From Caenispirillum bisanense (GTDB lineage: Bacteria > Pseudomonadota > Alphaproteobacteria > Rhodospirillales > Rhodospirillaceae): a stretch of 64,000 nt of DNA. Positions 27,167-35,869 of this stretch are shown in pieces. The notes under the pieces were generated by a model. That model was not told where the DNA came from. It made no database searches and saw nothing but the letters and a program-made list of their open reading frames with translations. The stretch's first letter is position 1. Every line of letters starts with the position of its first letter. The position numbers and the translations under genes were made by a program. The stretch spans positions 1 through 64,000 of the forward strand of contig NZ_OCNJ01000017.1 in the NCBI RefSeq assembly GCF_900230255.1, read 5' to 3'.

Positions 27167-30100
27167 TTACGGCCGCAGCAGGTCCTTCAGCACCTGGCGC
27201 AGCTGCGACAGGCCGACGGGCTTGCTCAGCACCTCCGCCACATGGGCGCGCCAGGGCTCGGGGCCGACGGGGCGGCCGGTCATCACCACCACCGGCTGAC
27301 CGGGCGCGGCCTCGGCGATGCGCTCCACCAGTTCCTCGCCGCTGCCCTCGGGCATGGTGAGGTCGGTGACGACGGCGTCAGGCTGATGCTCCTGGAACAG
27401 CACGAAGGCGTCGCGGCCGTTGCGCGCGGTCACCACATGCACCCCGTGGGACCGCAGGGAGCGGGCGACGGCGTGCAGCGCCTGCGTCTCGTCGTCGACC
27501 ACCAGCACCGACAGGCCGGCGAGCGGCTTGCCGCGCGGCCGCGGGCTCCGGCCGCGGGCGGGCGCCGGGGCGGCCACCGGCGGGTGGTGCGGCGGGAAGG
27601 GCGGGGCGAGCGGCAGGGCCGGCTTCTGCGGCGTTTCCGGCACCGGCAGGCGCACCTCGATGCGGGCGCCGTCGGGCGGGTTCAGCACGTCGATGCGGCC
27701 GTTCATCTCGGCAGCGATGGTCAGGCAGATGGCGAGGCCGAGGCCGGTGCCCTTGTCGGCCGGCTTGGTGGTGAAGAAAGGCTCGAAGATACGTTCGCGT
27801 ACGGTGGTGGGAATGCCGCCGCCGTTGTCGACCACCGCCAGCACCACGGTGCGCGTCTCCGCCTCCAGCCGCACGGTCAGGCCGATGCGCCCCTGGCCGC
27901 CCTCGGCGTGGCGGGCGCGGACGGCATCCAACGCATTGGACAGCAGGTTGATGAGCATCTGCTCGAACCGCACCGTATGGCCGAGGATGAGCGGCCCGGT
28001 GCGGGGCATCTGTACGTCCAGCGCCACACGGGCCTTGCGCGCCTCGTGGCGGTAGAGCTTCACCACCGTGCGGGCGACGGCCACCGGGTCGAAGGGCCGC
28101 GGCTTGTCGCCGTCGCGGCGGCCGAACTGGCGGACGTGGTGGATGATCTCGGCGATGCGCTGGGTCTGGCCGTGGATGGTCTCGAACGCCTTGCGCACGC
28201 GCACCGCCTCCTTGTCGTGCCGCAGGTCTTCGAGGATGGCCTCGGCGACGAGGCGGGCGGTGTTGAGCGGCTGGTTGATCTCGTGCGCCAGGCTCGCCGC
28301 CATCTCGCCGAGGGCGGTGAGCTTGGACAGGTGGGCCAACTGGTCCTCCAGCGCCCGCACTTCCGAACTGTCCTCCACCATGAGGATGGAGGTGGCGTCC
28401 TCGGCCCGGCCGTCGGCGAAGGCGTGGCGGCCGATGCGCAGCCACGGCGGCGGCGGCTCGCCGAGCTTGCGGCCGCCCACCACCTCGCGCCACGACCGCC
28501 AGGTGCCGAGCGCCGGCACCGGCACCAGGTCTTCGGCGCGGCGGCCGAGCAGGGCGCTCTTGTCGTCGCCGAGGATGCGGCAGAGGGCGTCGTTGGCGGT
28601 GACGATGCAGCCCTCGGCGTCGAGCAGGGCGAGGCCGATGGTCGCCTTCTCGAACATGGCGCGGAAGCGGGCCTCGGCGCGGCGGCGGTCGGTGACGTCC
28701 TGCACGTGGACGATGACCTGCCGCGGCACCCCGTCGGCGTCGCGCACCACGGCACCGGCGAGTTGCGCCCACACCATGAGCCCGTCGCGCCGGCGCAGCC
28801 GCACCTCGATCAGGCCGCCGGCGCGGCGGCCTTCGGTGAGGGCGCCGAAGTGGTCGCGCAGCAGGCTGGCATCCTGGCTGTCGGCGAGGTCGCCGAGGCT
28901 GGCGGCGAGCAGCGCCGCCTCGTCGTAGCCGGTGATTTCGGCCAGGGTCGGGTTGACGCGCAGCAACCGCCCGCCGCAATCGGCCAGCGCCATGCCGTGG
29001 GAGGCGTAGATGAAGGCCGAGCGGAAGGTGTCCTCCGACCGCTCCAGCAGGCGCTCGGCGCGGCGGCGCTCGGTGATGTCGACGGCGAGGAGGAGGGCCG
29101 GGCGCGGCCGGCGGCGGTCGTGCGGCGGGCCGAGGGCGTCGTCCTCGTCGTCGGCCATGGGGAGGAGGTGCATCTGCAGCGCCGCTTCGCCGAGGTCGAG
29201 GTCGAGCACCACGTCCTCGCCGCGCCGGGCGCGCTCCAGCGCCTCCACCACCTCGGGGTGGTCCGCCCACACGACGTCGGCGGCGGTGCCGACGCCCTTG
29301 CCTGGCTGACGGCCGAGCAGGGCGAGGGCGCGGCCTTCCGACAGCACGATCACGCCGTCGCGGTCGACCGCCGAGATGACCACCGGGATGGTGGCGATGA
29401 TGGAGCGTAGCAGGCGGTCGCGCTCGCGCAGGGCACGCTCCGCCCGGCGGCGTTCCGTGACGTCGAGGCCGACGCCGAGGTACCCGCGGCCACCCGGCCG
29501 GTCGGGGCCGAACACCATGTCGAGCGCCCAGCCGCGGCGGTCGTCGGCGACCTCGAACCGCACCGTGCGGCGCTGGGTGAGGGCGTCGCGCAAGGGCCCG
29601 GCGGCACCCGGCAGCAGGCGGAAGACGTCCTTGCCCACCACGTCGGGATCGCCGCAGACCTCCGACCCCAGGCGCTCGGTGATGGTGCCGGTGTCGTCGG
29701 TCTGGAAGATGACCACGGGCAATTGCAGCAGCGCCTGCATGATGCGCGACAGGCGGTCGCGCTCGGCCTCCGTGCGGCGGGCGGCGGTGACGTCGCGGGC
29801 GACGGACAGGACGCCGGTGACCGCCCCTGAACGGTCGCGCAGGGCGACCGTCGACACCACCAGGTGCATGGGGCGGCCGTCGGGGCGGTGGACGATGCGG
29901 TGAACGTCGAGCAGCGGCGTGCCGGTGGTCATGACGGCGGTGTCGCCGCGGCGGAAGGTTTCCGCCTCCGCCCCCAGCGGCAGCACGTCGCGGTCGGTGC
30001 CGCCGATGACGCCCGAGCGCGAGCCGGCGGCGAAGATGTCGGCGAAGTTCTGGCTGCAGCCCTGGTAGACGAGGTCGCGGTCCTTCCAGAACACGAAGTA

Positions 30101-31060
30101 GGGAATGTGGGTGAGCAGGGCGTCGAGCAGCCGCGCCTGTTCCAGCCCCTGACGGATCTGGCTGTCCTGCACCGTGATGTCGCGCGCGGTGGTGACGACG
30201 CCGACCAGCAGCCCGTCGACGGTGCGCAGCGGCGCCTTCAGGATCTCGTAGTCGCGCCAATGGCCGAGGGCGACGTTGAGCGCCCGGGTGAAGCGCATCG
30301 GCTGGCCGGTCTCGCGCACGACGATGTCGGCCTCGCTCAAGGCCGCGCCCAGTTCGCGGGGGACGAGATCGGCGGCGCGCAGGCCGACCAGCGTGCGCAC
30401 GGGACGGCTGAAGAAGTCGCGCGACGCCTCGTTGGCGATCAGCAGGTGGCCGGAGCGATCGGTGACGAAGACCGTGTCGGACAGCCCGTCGAGCACCGCC
30501 CCGAGCGGCGGCACACGGCCCGGCTCGGGGGCGGGAGGCGGGGCGGTGGGCGGCGGTGCGCCAACTGCGGCCGCGGCCGACGGGGCGCCGGGTTCGCCCC
30601 CGGCTTCGGCTTCGGTGTGCTCTTGGGCTCGGGTCGGCGGTTCGGCGGTGGCGGCGTCGGGCGGGGCGGCGTGATCGGGCACCGCCACCCGCTCCACCCG
30701 CAGGAAGATGCGGGCGCCGGCGGCGCATTGCCCGGTGAGGACGAGGCCCTGCCCCGCGGCCCCGTAGAGGCGCAGCGGCGCGGTGCGGTGCAGGCGACCC
30801 TCGCCGGCGCTGCCGCGCACTTCCTGCAGCCACACGCCGACCTCGATGGCGTCGGGGCGGGCGAGCACGTCGCTCAGCAGGGCGTCGATGGACCGGCCGA
30901 CCAGGGCCGCGGCGCCGACCGGATGGCCGAGGCAGGCCGAGAACCCCTCGCTGGCGCCGACGATGCTGCCGCGGCCGTCGATGAGGGCGAAAGCCTCCGG
31001 CGCCGCGTCCGCGGGGGCGCGATCGGGAACGGCACCGGTCGGCCAGGAGAGGGTCGCCAT
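27167..31060 (-). CDS. multi-PAS hybrid sensor histidine kinase
   Basis: A 1297-residue cytoplasmic kinase. About seven PAS domains lie in tandem (starting near 20, 175, 310, 435, 545, 680 and 800), several ending with the DITERRRAE linker. HisKA has its acceptor in ASLAHEINQPLN (H926), followed by the ATPase (DNGGGIPTTVRERIFEPFFTTK; GTGLGLAI) and a C-terminal receiver with phospho-Asp D1233 in VVTDLTMPEG. The ATG at 31060 has AGGTGA at proper spacing; GTG 31066 is the alternative. No transmembrane helices were seen, so signals are intracellular. Tandem 27-bp repeats lie directly upstream. Confidence 0.9.
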   Translation of the reverse strand: MATLSWPTGAVPDRAPADAAPEAFALIDGRGSIVGASEGFSACLGHPVGAAALVGRSIDALLSDVLARPDAIEVGVWLQEVRGSAGEGRLHRTAPLRLYGAAGQGLVLTGQCAAGARIFLRVERVAVPDHAAPPDAATAEPPTRAQEHTEAEAGGEPGAPSAAAAVGAPPPTAPPPAPEPGRVPPLGAVLDGLSDTVFVTDRSGHLLIANEASRDFFSRPVRTLVGLRAADLVPRELGAALSEADIVVRETGQPMRFTRALNVALGHWRDYEILKAPLRTVDGLLVGVVTTARDITVQDSQIRQGLEQARLLDALLTHIPYFVFWKDRDLVYQGCSQNFADIFAAGSRSGVIGGTDRDVLPLGAEAETFRRGDTAVMTTGTPLLDVHRIVHRPDGRPMHLVVSTVALRDRSGAVTGVLSVARDVTAARRTEAERDRLSRIMQALLQLPVVIFQTDDTGTITERLGSEVCGDPDVVGKDVFRLLPGAAGPLRDALTQRRTVRFEVADDRRGWALDMVFGPDRPGGRGYLGVGLDVTERRRAERALRERDRLLRSIIATIPVVISAVDRDGVIVLSEGRALALLGRQPGKGVGTAADVVWADHPEVVEALERARRGEDVVLDLDLGEAALQMHLLPMADDEDDALGPPHDRRRPRPALLLAVDITERRRAERLLERSEDTFRSAFIYASHGMALADCGGRLLRVNPTLAEITGYDEAALLAASLGDLADSQDASLLRDHFGALTEGRRAGGLIEVRLRRRDGLMVWAQLAGAVVRDADGVPRQVIVHVQDVTDRRRAEARFRAMFEKATIGLALLDAEGCIVTANDALCRILGDDKSALLGRRAEDLVPVPALGTWRSWREVVGGRKLGEPPPPWLRIGRHAFADGRAEDATSILMVEDSSEVRALEDQLAHLSKLTALGEMAASLAHEINQPLNTARLVAEAILEDLRHDKEAVRVRKAFETIHGQTQRIAEIIHHVRQFGRRDGDKPRPFDPVAVARTVVKLYRHEARKARVALDVQMPRTGPLILGHTVRFEQMLINLLSNALDAVRARHAEGGQGRIGLTVRLEAETRTVVLAVVDNGGGIPTTVRERIFEPFFTTKPADKGTGLGLAICLTIAAEMNGRIDVLNPPDGARIEVRLPVPETPQKPALPLAPPFPPHHPPVAAPAPARGRSPRPRGKPLAGLSVLVVDDETQALHAVARSLRSHGVHVVTARNGRDAFVLFQEHQPDAVVTDLTMPEGSGEELVERIAEAAPGQPVVVMTGRPVGPEPWRAHVAEVLSKPVGLSQLRQVLKDLLRP

Positions 31061-31096
31061 CGTCACCTGCGGGTCTGCGGCGCGGCATCGTGCGTC

Positions 31097-31170
31097 GCGG
31101 GGACAAAAGCGGCGTCATACGCCGCGGGGACAAAAGCGGCGTCATACGCCGCGGGGGCAAAAGCGGTACT
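31097..31170. repeat. 27-bp tandem repeats upstream of the hybrid kinase
   Basis: Two identical 27-bp units (31097-31123 and 31124-31150) and a partial, diverged third (to about 31170). Each full unit holds an inverted repeat GCGGCG-TCATA-CGCCGC (31109-31125 and 31136-31152). The array starts 37 bp before the hybrid kinase start, so it may be a set of operator sites. No other signal was seen between 31061 and 31338. Confidence 0.8.
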
Positions 31171-31338
31171 CGCGGAGTATGAGACGGCGCGCGAACGATT
31201 TCAAACGGCCAAGCGTCTCTCTCTGCAGGGTCTTCGCCGGATGGCGTACTACCCATGTAGATAAGCGGGATGCGTGCGACACCCCCCGCTATCCGCGCGT
31301 TCGGTTGTCGTAGTGACAGGCTGAGGTATCGTGTGAGC

Positions 31339-31761
31339 ATGACGACGTGGAGGACGAAACGCAGCGGCGCCGACGAGCCGCCCCGCCGGTCCACCTGGTT
31401 CGGTGACGACGGCAACGAGGGCGCCTTTCGGCGCCATACGGCGGAAACACCGCCCGACGATGCGGTCATGGATGCCGCGGTCGCCGCCGAGCAGTTGCTC
31501 GGGACGACGCGCCGCACCACCGCACTGACACTGGAGGCAGCGCTGAGCCGCGTGCGGCCCTTGCGCCGCGACGTGCGGGATCGCTTCCACGATCTCGACG
31601 ACGATTTGATCGACGACGACGTCGTCACGGCGGCCTTCGACATGATGGCGCTCTCGCGCCTGTCGCTGCGGTCCGCCGAACGGTTGAACGGCGTGATCGG
31701 CGCCATGGTGGGCGTCAGATCGACCCCGTCGACCGAGGACAGTTCCGGCGCCGGCCGCTGA
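31339..31761 (+). CDS. hypothetical protein
   Basis: A 140-residue, hydrophilic, mainly helical protein (AAVAAEQLLGTTRRTTALTL, then DRFHDLDDDLIDDDVVTAAF) with no signal peptide or membrane segment. Start ATG 31339 is preceded by GAGGTATCGTG, a plausible site. Asp/Arg-rich composition and codon pattern suggest a real gene, but no family is recognised. It is divergent from the hybrid kinase. Confidence 0.5.
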   Translation: MTTWRTKRSGADEPPRRSTWFGDDGNEGAFRRHTAETPPDDAVMDAAVAAEQLLGTTRRTTALTLEAALSRVRPLRRDVRDRFHDLDDDLIDDDVVTAAFDMMALSRLSLRSAERLNGVIGAMVGVRSTPSTEDSSGAGR

Positions 31762-32447
31762 CGGCGGCGCCGCCCGCCGTGGCCGGCGCACGGTTCCATC
31801 GTGCCGGCCGGGGTGGCAGGGCCGCCCGACACGCCCGTCGAGGGGGAGGGGCGCGCCAGGGTGGCCCTGCGTCCCGCTACGGTCGACGGTTGACTGTCGA
31901 CCGGTATCGCGAACCGACCGGCGGTACGGGCCGCCGCCCCGAACCCGTTCCCCCGCCCGACTGCCGGGTCGTGCCGCATCGGCCTGAGCAGGCGACGGCA
32001 GCCCGACCGCGGCAGAGAGTTTCCGGTTTCCACACAGGTCCACGGCCCATACCGACAGGGCCGAGAGCTTGCGCGCGGCCTCCTGGCGGCTGTCGCGCCC
32101 CTCCGCCGCCGCTACCGCGTCCCCCGCCTATTCGACGCGCTGGTGGGGTCCCGGCGACGCGGTCCGTCACGCCTCCCGACGGCGCGGCGGCGGAGGGTCT
32201 TTCTCCCCTGTCCCGCCGCCCGCCCTGCCGCCGCCTCTCTGCACAACCTGCCGTTTTGCTTGACGGTGCGCCGATAAACCGGAAGCGGCGGAGACACTAT
32301 TGTATATCCCGCAAGTAGACTTATGTAACCGGCATGTCGTGTCCGCCGAGGATGCACGCCATTGGAAGATCCTGCTATGATCGCGGGGACACCGGATGGT
32401 ACGGGCGACGCCGTCGCCGGGCGGCCGCCGAACGTGGGGAGGTGACA
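31762..32447. other. 686-bp region without a convincing gene
   Basis: Frames here are short or low-complexity Pro/Arg/Ala. A nested palindrome occurs at 31881-31902 (GGTCGAC, 8 nt, GTCGACC, each half itself containing GTCGAC). AT-rich sequence at 32285-32335 with a TTGACG at 32260-32265 is where the promoter of the downstream response regulator probably lies. Eroded coding sequence cannot be excluded. Confidence 0.4.
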
Positions 32448-33083
32448 ATGCGCATTGTTCTTGCTGACGACCACCGGCTGGTGCGGGAGGCCCTGGTGCC
32501 CTTCGTGCAGCGCGTCCGCCCGGAGGTCAAGGTGGACGAGGCGGACACCCTGCAGGAAGCGCTGGAAAGTGCCGCCCAGGAACCGGCGCCGGCTCTCATC
32601 ATCCTCGATTTCCGCATGCCGGGCATGAACGGCGTCACCGGCGTCCGCGCCGCCCGCCGCCAGTTCCCCGACGTGCCCCTGGTGGTGCTGTCCGGCACCG
32701 CCAACCGCCACGAGGCGCTGTCCACCATGCGCGCCGGCGTCGAGGGCTTCGTGCCCAAAAGCCTGAACGGCGAGTCCATGGTCAACGCCCTGCGCCTGGT
32801 GCTGTCGGGCGAACGCTACTTCCCGTCCTTCCTGTTCGCCGAGGGCGGCGAGGAAGAGGCGGCGCGCCCCAGTCTGTCGGGCGTCGGTGGCTCGCTGTCG
32901 CCGCTGGAGCAGGACGCGCTCAACCTGCTGGTGGAAGGCCTGTCCAACAAGGAAATCGCCCAGCGCCTGTCAGTGCAGGAAGTGACCGTGAAGAAGCGCC
33001 TGTCCAGCGCCTACCGCAAGCTCGGCGTCTCCAACCGCGTGCAGGCGGTGCAGGTGGTCAGCATGGCCGGTCAGGCGGTGTGA
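32448..33083 (+). CDS. LuxR-type response regulator
   Basis: A 211-residue NarL/FixJ-class regulator. The receiver domain (1-120) has acidic residues LADDHRLVREAL and the phospho-Asp D54 in LIILDFRMPGMNG. The switch Ser/Thr VVLSGT and the conserved Lys in GFVPKSLNG are present. The HTH (about 148-208) has LSPLEQDALNLLVEGLSNKEIAQRL and VTVKKRLSSAYRKLGVSNR. ATG 32448 follows GGGGAGGTGA. No kinase gene is coupled, but the hybrid kinase 1.4 kb away is a possible partner. Confidence 0.92.
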   Translation: MRIVLADDHRLVREALVPFVQRVRPEVKVDEADTLQEALESAAQEPAPALIILDFRMPGMNGVTGVRAARRQFPDVPLVVLSGTANRHEALSTMRAGVEGFVPKSLNGESMVNALRLVLSGERYFPSFLFAEGGEEEAARPSLSGVGGSLSPLEQDALNLLVEGLSNKEIAQRLSVQEVTVKKRLSSAYRKLGVSNRVQAVQVVSMAGQAV

Positions 33084-33101
33084 CATCCGTCACGTCGGGG
33101 C

Positions 33102-33130
33102 TTGTTTTCCGCCATTTGGCGTAATACGAT
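33102..33130 (+). promoter_or_regulatory. candidate promoter of a small RNA
   Basis: TTGTTT (33102-33107) and TACGAT (33125-33130) are 17 bp apart, placing transcription start near 33137. This is after the response-regulator stop and before a structured, terminator-ended stretch. The match is moderate (3/6 and 4/6). Confidence 0.35.
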
Positions 33131-33136
33131 AGCATC

Positions 33137-33271
33137 AGGTTTTTCGGCCGGTCCGAGAGAGCCCTCGCAAGGGGGGAGCGGTCGAAAGGCATCGCCGAGG
33201 GCGCGATTGTGCGGACTGAGGGATACCGATAAAAGAAAAGAAGCGGCACCGCTCCGGCGGGCCGCTTCTTT
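33137..33271 (+). ncRNA. candidate structured small RNA or 3' UTR element
   Basis: About 135 nt with nested pairing: P1 33149-33155 with 33212-33218 (7 bp, one G-U), P2 33161-33167 with 33196-33202 (GCCCTCG/CGAGGGC, perfect), and P3 33178-33182 with 33191-33195 around the loop CGAAAGGC. A G-rich strand GGGGGGAG lies between P2 and P3, and a strong terminator is at the 3' end. No coding frame and no match to a riboswitch or housekeeping RNA that I know. It could be a free sRNA or the structured tail of the response-regulator mRNA. Confidence 0.4.
33237..33271. terminator. bidirectional intrinsic terminator
   Basis: Perfect 11-bp stem AAAGAAGCGGC / GCCGCTTCTTT with a 13-nt loop, and with A-rich sequence on the left flank and TTTC at the right. 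It sits between the convergent response regulator and thioesterase genes and can serve both strands. Confidence 0.8.
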
Positions 33272-33292
33272 CACGTTCAGGGCCTCGGTCGC

Positions 33293-33802
33293 TTACTCCG
33301 GCACCACCTCGGGCACCTTCACCCAGTCGGGCGCGGCGGGCGAGGGGGTGGTGACGCCGATGCGGGCCACCGTCTCGGCCGGGGCGACGCGACTACCCTT
33401 TCGGATGAAGACGGCCTTGACCAGCGCCGCGCAGGCCAGCGTGCCGTCGGCGGTGGTGATGCGGTGCTCGATGTAGAGCCAGCGGTCGTCCCAGCACAGC
33501 AGGCGGGTGGTCAGCCGGCAGGCCTGGAAGGGCTTCAGCGGCCGGCGGAACCGCACGGTGGTGCCGCCGATGACCGCCTGCCAGCCCTCGCGCAGCATCA
33601 CCGTGTGCAGGCCGGTGCGAATGATGAGGTCGGCGCGCCCGAGGTCCATGAGGGACAGGTAGCGGGCGTTGTTCATGTGGATGTTGAGGTCGAGATCGTG
33701 CGGCCACACCCGGAACCGCAGCTCGGAGGTGTCGAACATCCCGAGCCGCCGTCCGAGCAGGGCACCGACGATGATCCTGAGCAGGCGAAGCCACAGGTTC
33801 AT
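33293..33802 (-). CDS. acyl-CoA thioesterase-like hot-dog protein
   Basis: A 169-residue 4HBT/THEM6-like protein. The core motif WPHDLDLNIHMNNARYLSLMDLGR corresponds to the thioesterase active-site helix with its Asp/Asn pair. A hydrophobic start (LWLRLLRIIVGALLG) may associate with membranes. Such enzymes hydrolyse acyl-CoA to free acid. It is the last gene of the minus-strand fatty-acid block, separated from the acyl-CoA dehydrogenase by 250 bp that carry 73-bp repeats. Confidence 0.82.
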   Translation of the reverse strand: MNLWLRLLRIIVGALLGRRLGMFDTSELRFRVWPHDLDLNIHMNNARYLSLMDLGRADLIIRTGLHTVMLREGWQAVIGGTTVRFRRPLKPFQACRLTTRLLCWDDRWLYIEHRITTADGTLACAALVKAVFIRKGSRVAPAETVARIGVTTPSPAAPDWVKVPEVVPE

Positions 33803-33891
33803 GGGATTACGGGAGCCTCTTCATCGGTGATCCTGTCCCGGACGGCGGTGGAGGGGCGGCCGGCCCCGAGGGACCGGCCGCGATCTCTTCA

Positions 33892-34049
33892 ACGGCGCGA
33901 CTGCGCCGCGCGGCCCCTGCCGCGGGAGCCAGGCGCGCGGAGCGCGCGCCCGGCGCCTGAGGGCAAAACAACTCCCACGGCGCGACCGCGCCGCGCGGCC
34001 CCTGCCGCGGGAGCCAGGCGCGCGAAGCGCGCGCCCGGCGCCTGAGGGC
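33892..34049. repeat. 73-bp direct repeat, two copies
   Basis: 33892-33964 and 33977-34049 are 73 bp each and differ at two positions; a 12-bp AAAACAACTCCC-like spacer separates them. Each is very GC-rich and contains a palindrome of the GGCGCGC..GCGCGCC type. They lie right after the acyl-CoA dehydrogenase stop (minus strand), where they could fold as strong terminator-like hairpins. Confidence 0.85.
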
Positions 34050-34050
34050 C

Positions 34051-35835
34051 TTAAAAAGCCGCGTCCTCGAAGTCCATCATGCTGCCGGCGCCCGACATGA
34101 GGGCGGCGAACAGCGCCCCGGTCTGCGGCAGCAGGCGCTGGAAGTAGAAGCGGGCGGTGGCGATCTTGGCGCGGTAGAAGGCGCCGTCGTCGCCGTCGGT
34201 CTTGTCCTTGGCCTCTTCCACCGCACGCACCCACAGGTAGCCCATGGCGACGAGGCCGAACAGGCGCAGGTAGTCGGTGGCGGCAGCACCGGCCTCGTTG
34301 GGATTGCTCATGCCCTTCTGGGCGATGAAGCCGGTGGCCTGCTGCAGGCGGACGAAGGCCTTGGCGAGCGGCAGCACGAATTCCGACAGGTCGTCGTCGT
34401 CCATGGCGCGGTCGATGTACGCGCTGACCGGGTGGAAGAAGCGGCGCAGCTGGCGGCCCATGCCGGTCGGCAGCTTGCGGCCCACCAGATCGAGCGCCTG
34501 GATGCCGTTGGTGCCTTCGTAGATCTGCGCGATGCGGGCGTCGCGGACGTATTGTTCCATGCCCCATTCGCGGATGTAGCCGTGGCCGCCGTAGACCTGC
34601 ACGCCCAGGTTCGCCACCTCGCTGCCGAGGTCGGTGAGCAGTGCCTTGACGATGGGGGTCATGAGGGCGACGAAGTCCTCGGCCTCGGCCTTGCGCGCCG
34701 GGTCCTCGGCCTTCTCGGCGTAGTCCAGCTCGCGGCTGGTCCAGGCCGCCAGCATGCGGCCGCCCTCGGTGTAGGCGCGCATGGTCAGGAGCATGCGGCG
34801 CACGTCGGGGTGGACCAGGATGGGGTCGGCCTTGGCGTCGGGGTTGGCGGCGCCGGTCAGGGCGCGGCCCTGCAGGCGGTCGCGGGCATAGGCGACGGCG
34901 CCCTGGTAGGACGCTTCCATGATGCCGAGGCCCTGCACGCCGACGCCCAGGCGGGCGGCGTTCATCATGGTGAACATGGCGCGCATGCCCTTGTGGGGCT
35001 CGCCGACCAGCCAGCCGGTCGCCTCGTCGAAGTTCATGACGCAGGTGGACGACGCCTTGATGCCCATCTTGTGCTCGATGGAGCCGCAGGCGACGCCGTT
35101 GCGGGCGCCCGGCGTGCCGTCGTCCTTGGGCAGGAACTTGGGCACCACGAACAGCGAGATGCCCTTGATGCCCGGCGGCGCGTCCGGCAGGCGGGCGAGC
35201 ACCAGATGGACGATGTTGTCGGTCAGGTCGTGCTCGCCGGCCGAGATGAAGATCTTGGTACCCGAGATGCGGAACGAGCCGTCGTCGTTGGCATCGGCCT
35301 TGGTGCGCACGAGGCCGAGGTCGGTGCCGCAGTGCGGCTCGGTCAGGCACATGGTGCCCGACCACTCACCGGAGGCGATCTTCGGCAGGTAGAGGGCCTT
35401 CTGCTCCTCGGTGCCGAAGGCCTTCAGGGCCTTGTAGGCGCCGTGCGACAGGCCGGGGTACATGCCGAAGCTCATGTTGGCGGAGCAGATCATCTCCTCC
35501 ACCAGCATGGTCACGACGCTCGGCAGGCCCTGGCCGCCGTAGGCGGGGTCGCAGGCCATGCCGGTCCAGCCGCCGTCGCGGAAGGTGTCGTAAGCTTGCC
35601 TGAAGCCCTTGGGCGTGCGCACCACGCCGTTCTCGAAGTGGCAGCCTTCCTCGTCGCCGGAGCGGTTGAGCGGGAACAGCACGCCCTCGCACACCTTGCC
35701 GGCCTCTTCCAGCACGGCGTCGACCAGGTCGGGGCTGACCTCCTGGTAGGGCGGCAGCTCGGCCACCTTGTCCGAGCCGAGCAGCTCGTAGAACACGAAG
35801 CGCATGTCGCGCAGGGGAGCCTGATAAACGGCCAT
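34051..35835 (-). CDS. acyl-CoA dehydrogenase (long form with C-terminal extension)
   Basis: A 594-residue FAD enzyme introducing the alpha,beta double bond in acyl-CoA. It has MCLTEPHCGTDLG and FRISGTKIFISAGEHD (FAD/substrate loops) and the catalytic Glu in IYEGTNGIQALDL. The region after residue 470 is the extra helical domain of the long bacterial ACADs (about 590-600 residues), often polyhydroxyalkanoate- or FadE-linked. It is directly downstream of the FadJ-like gene (34 bp), so it is in the beta-oxidation operon. Confidence 0.95.
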   Translation of the reverse strand: MAVYQAPLRDMRFVFYELLGSDKVAELPPYQEVSPDLVDAVLEEAGKVCEGVLFPLNRSGDEEGCHFENGVVRTPKGFRQAYDTFRDGGWTGMACDPAYGGQGLPSVVTMLVEEMICSANMSFGMYPGLSHGAYKALKAFGTEEQKALYLPKIASGEWSGTMCLTEPHCGTDLGLVRTKADANDDGSFRISGTKIFISAGEHDLTDNIVHLVLARLPDAPPGIKGISLFVVPKFLPKDDGTPGARNGVACGSIEHKMGIKASSTCVMNFDEATGWLVGEPHKGMRAMFTMMNAARLGVGVQGLGIMEASYQGAVAYARDRLQGRALTGAANPDAKADPILVHPDVRRMLLTMRAYTEGGRMLAAWTSRELDYAEKAEDPARKAEAEDFVALMTPIVKALLTDLGSEVANLGVQVYGGHGYIREWGMEQYVRDARIAQIYEGTNGIQALDLVGRKLPTGMGRQLRRFFHPVSAYIDRAMDDDDLSEFVLPLAKAFVRLQQATGFIAQKGMSNPNEAGAAATDYLRLFGLVAMGYLWVRAVEEAKDKTDGDDGAFYRAKIATARFYFQRLLPQTGALFAALMSGAGSMMDFEDAAF

Positions 35836-35869
35836 CGGTCTTGGTCCTCTTCTTCGCCGGCTCGGGGAC

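Noticed and set aside
27378..32033. 1551-codon minus-strand frame
   Set aside because: Another reading frame over the hybrid kinase; Arg/Pro-rich translation without domains.
31249..32043. Minus-strand frame over 31.2-32.0 kb as a gene
   Set aside because: Low-complexity Arg/Gly/Pro translation; the plus-strand 31339-31761 frame has better composition and a ribosome site.
33137..33271. Known riboswitch or SRP/6S/tmRNA identity
   Set aside because: None of the conserved core motifs of those RNAs could be recognised.
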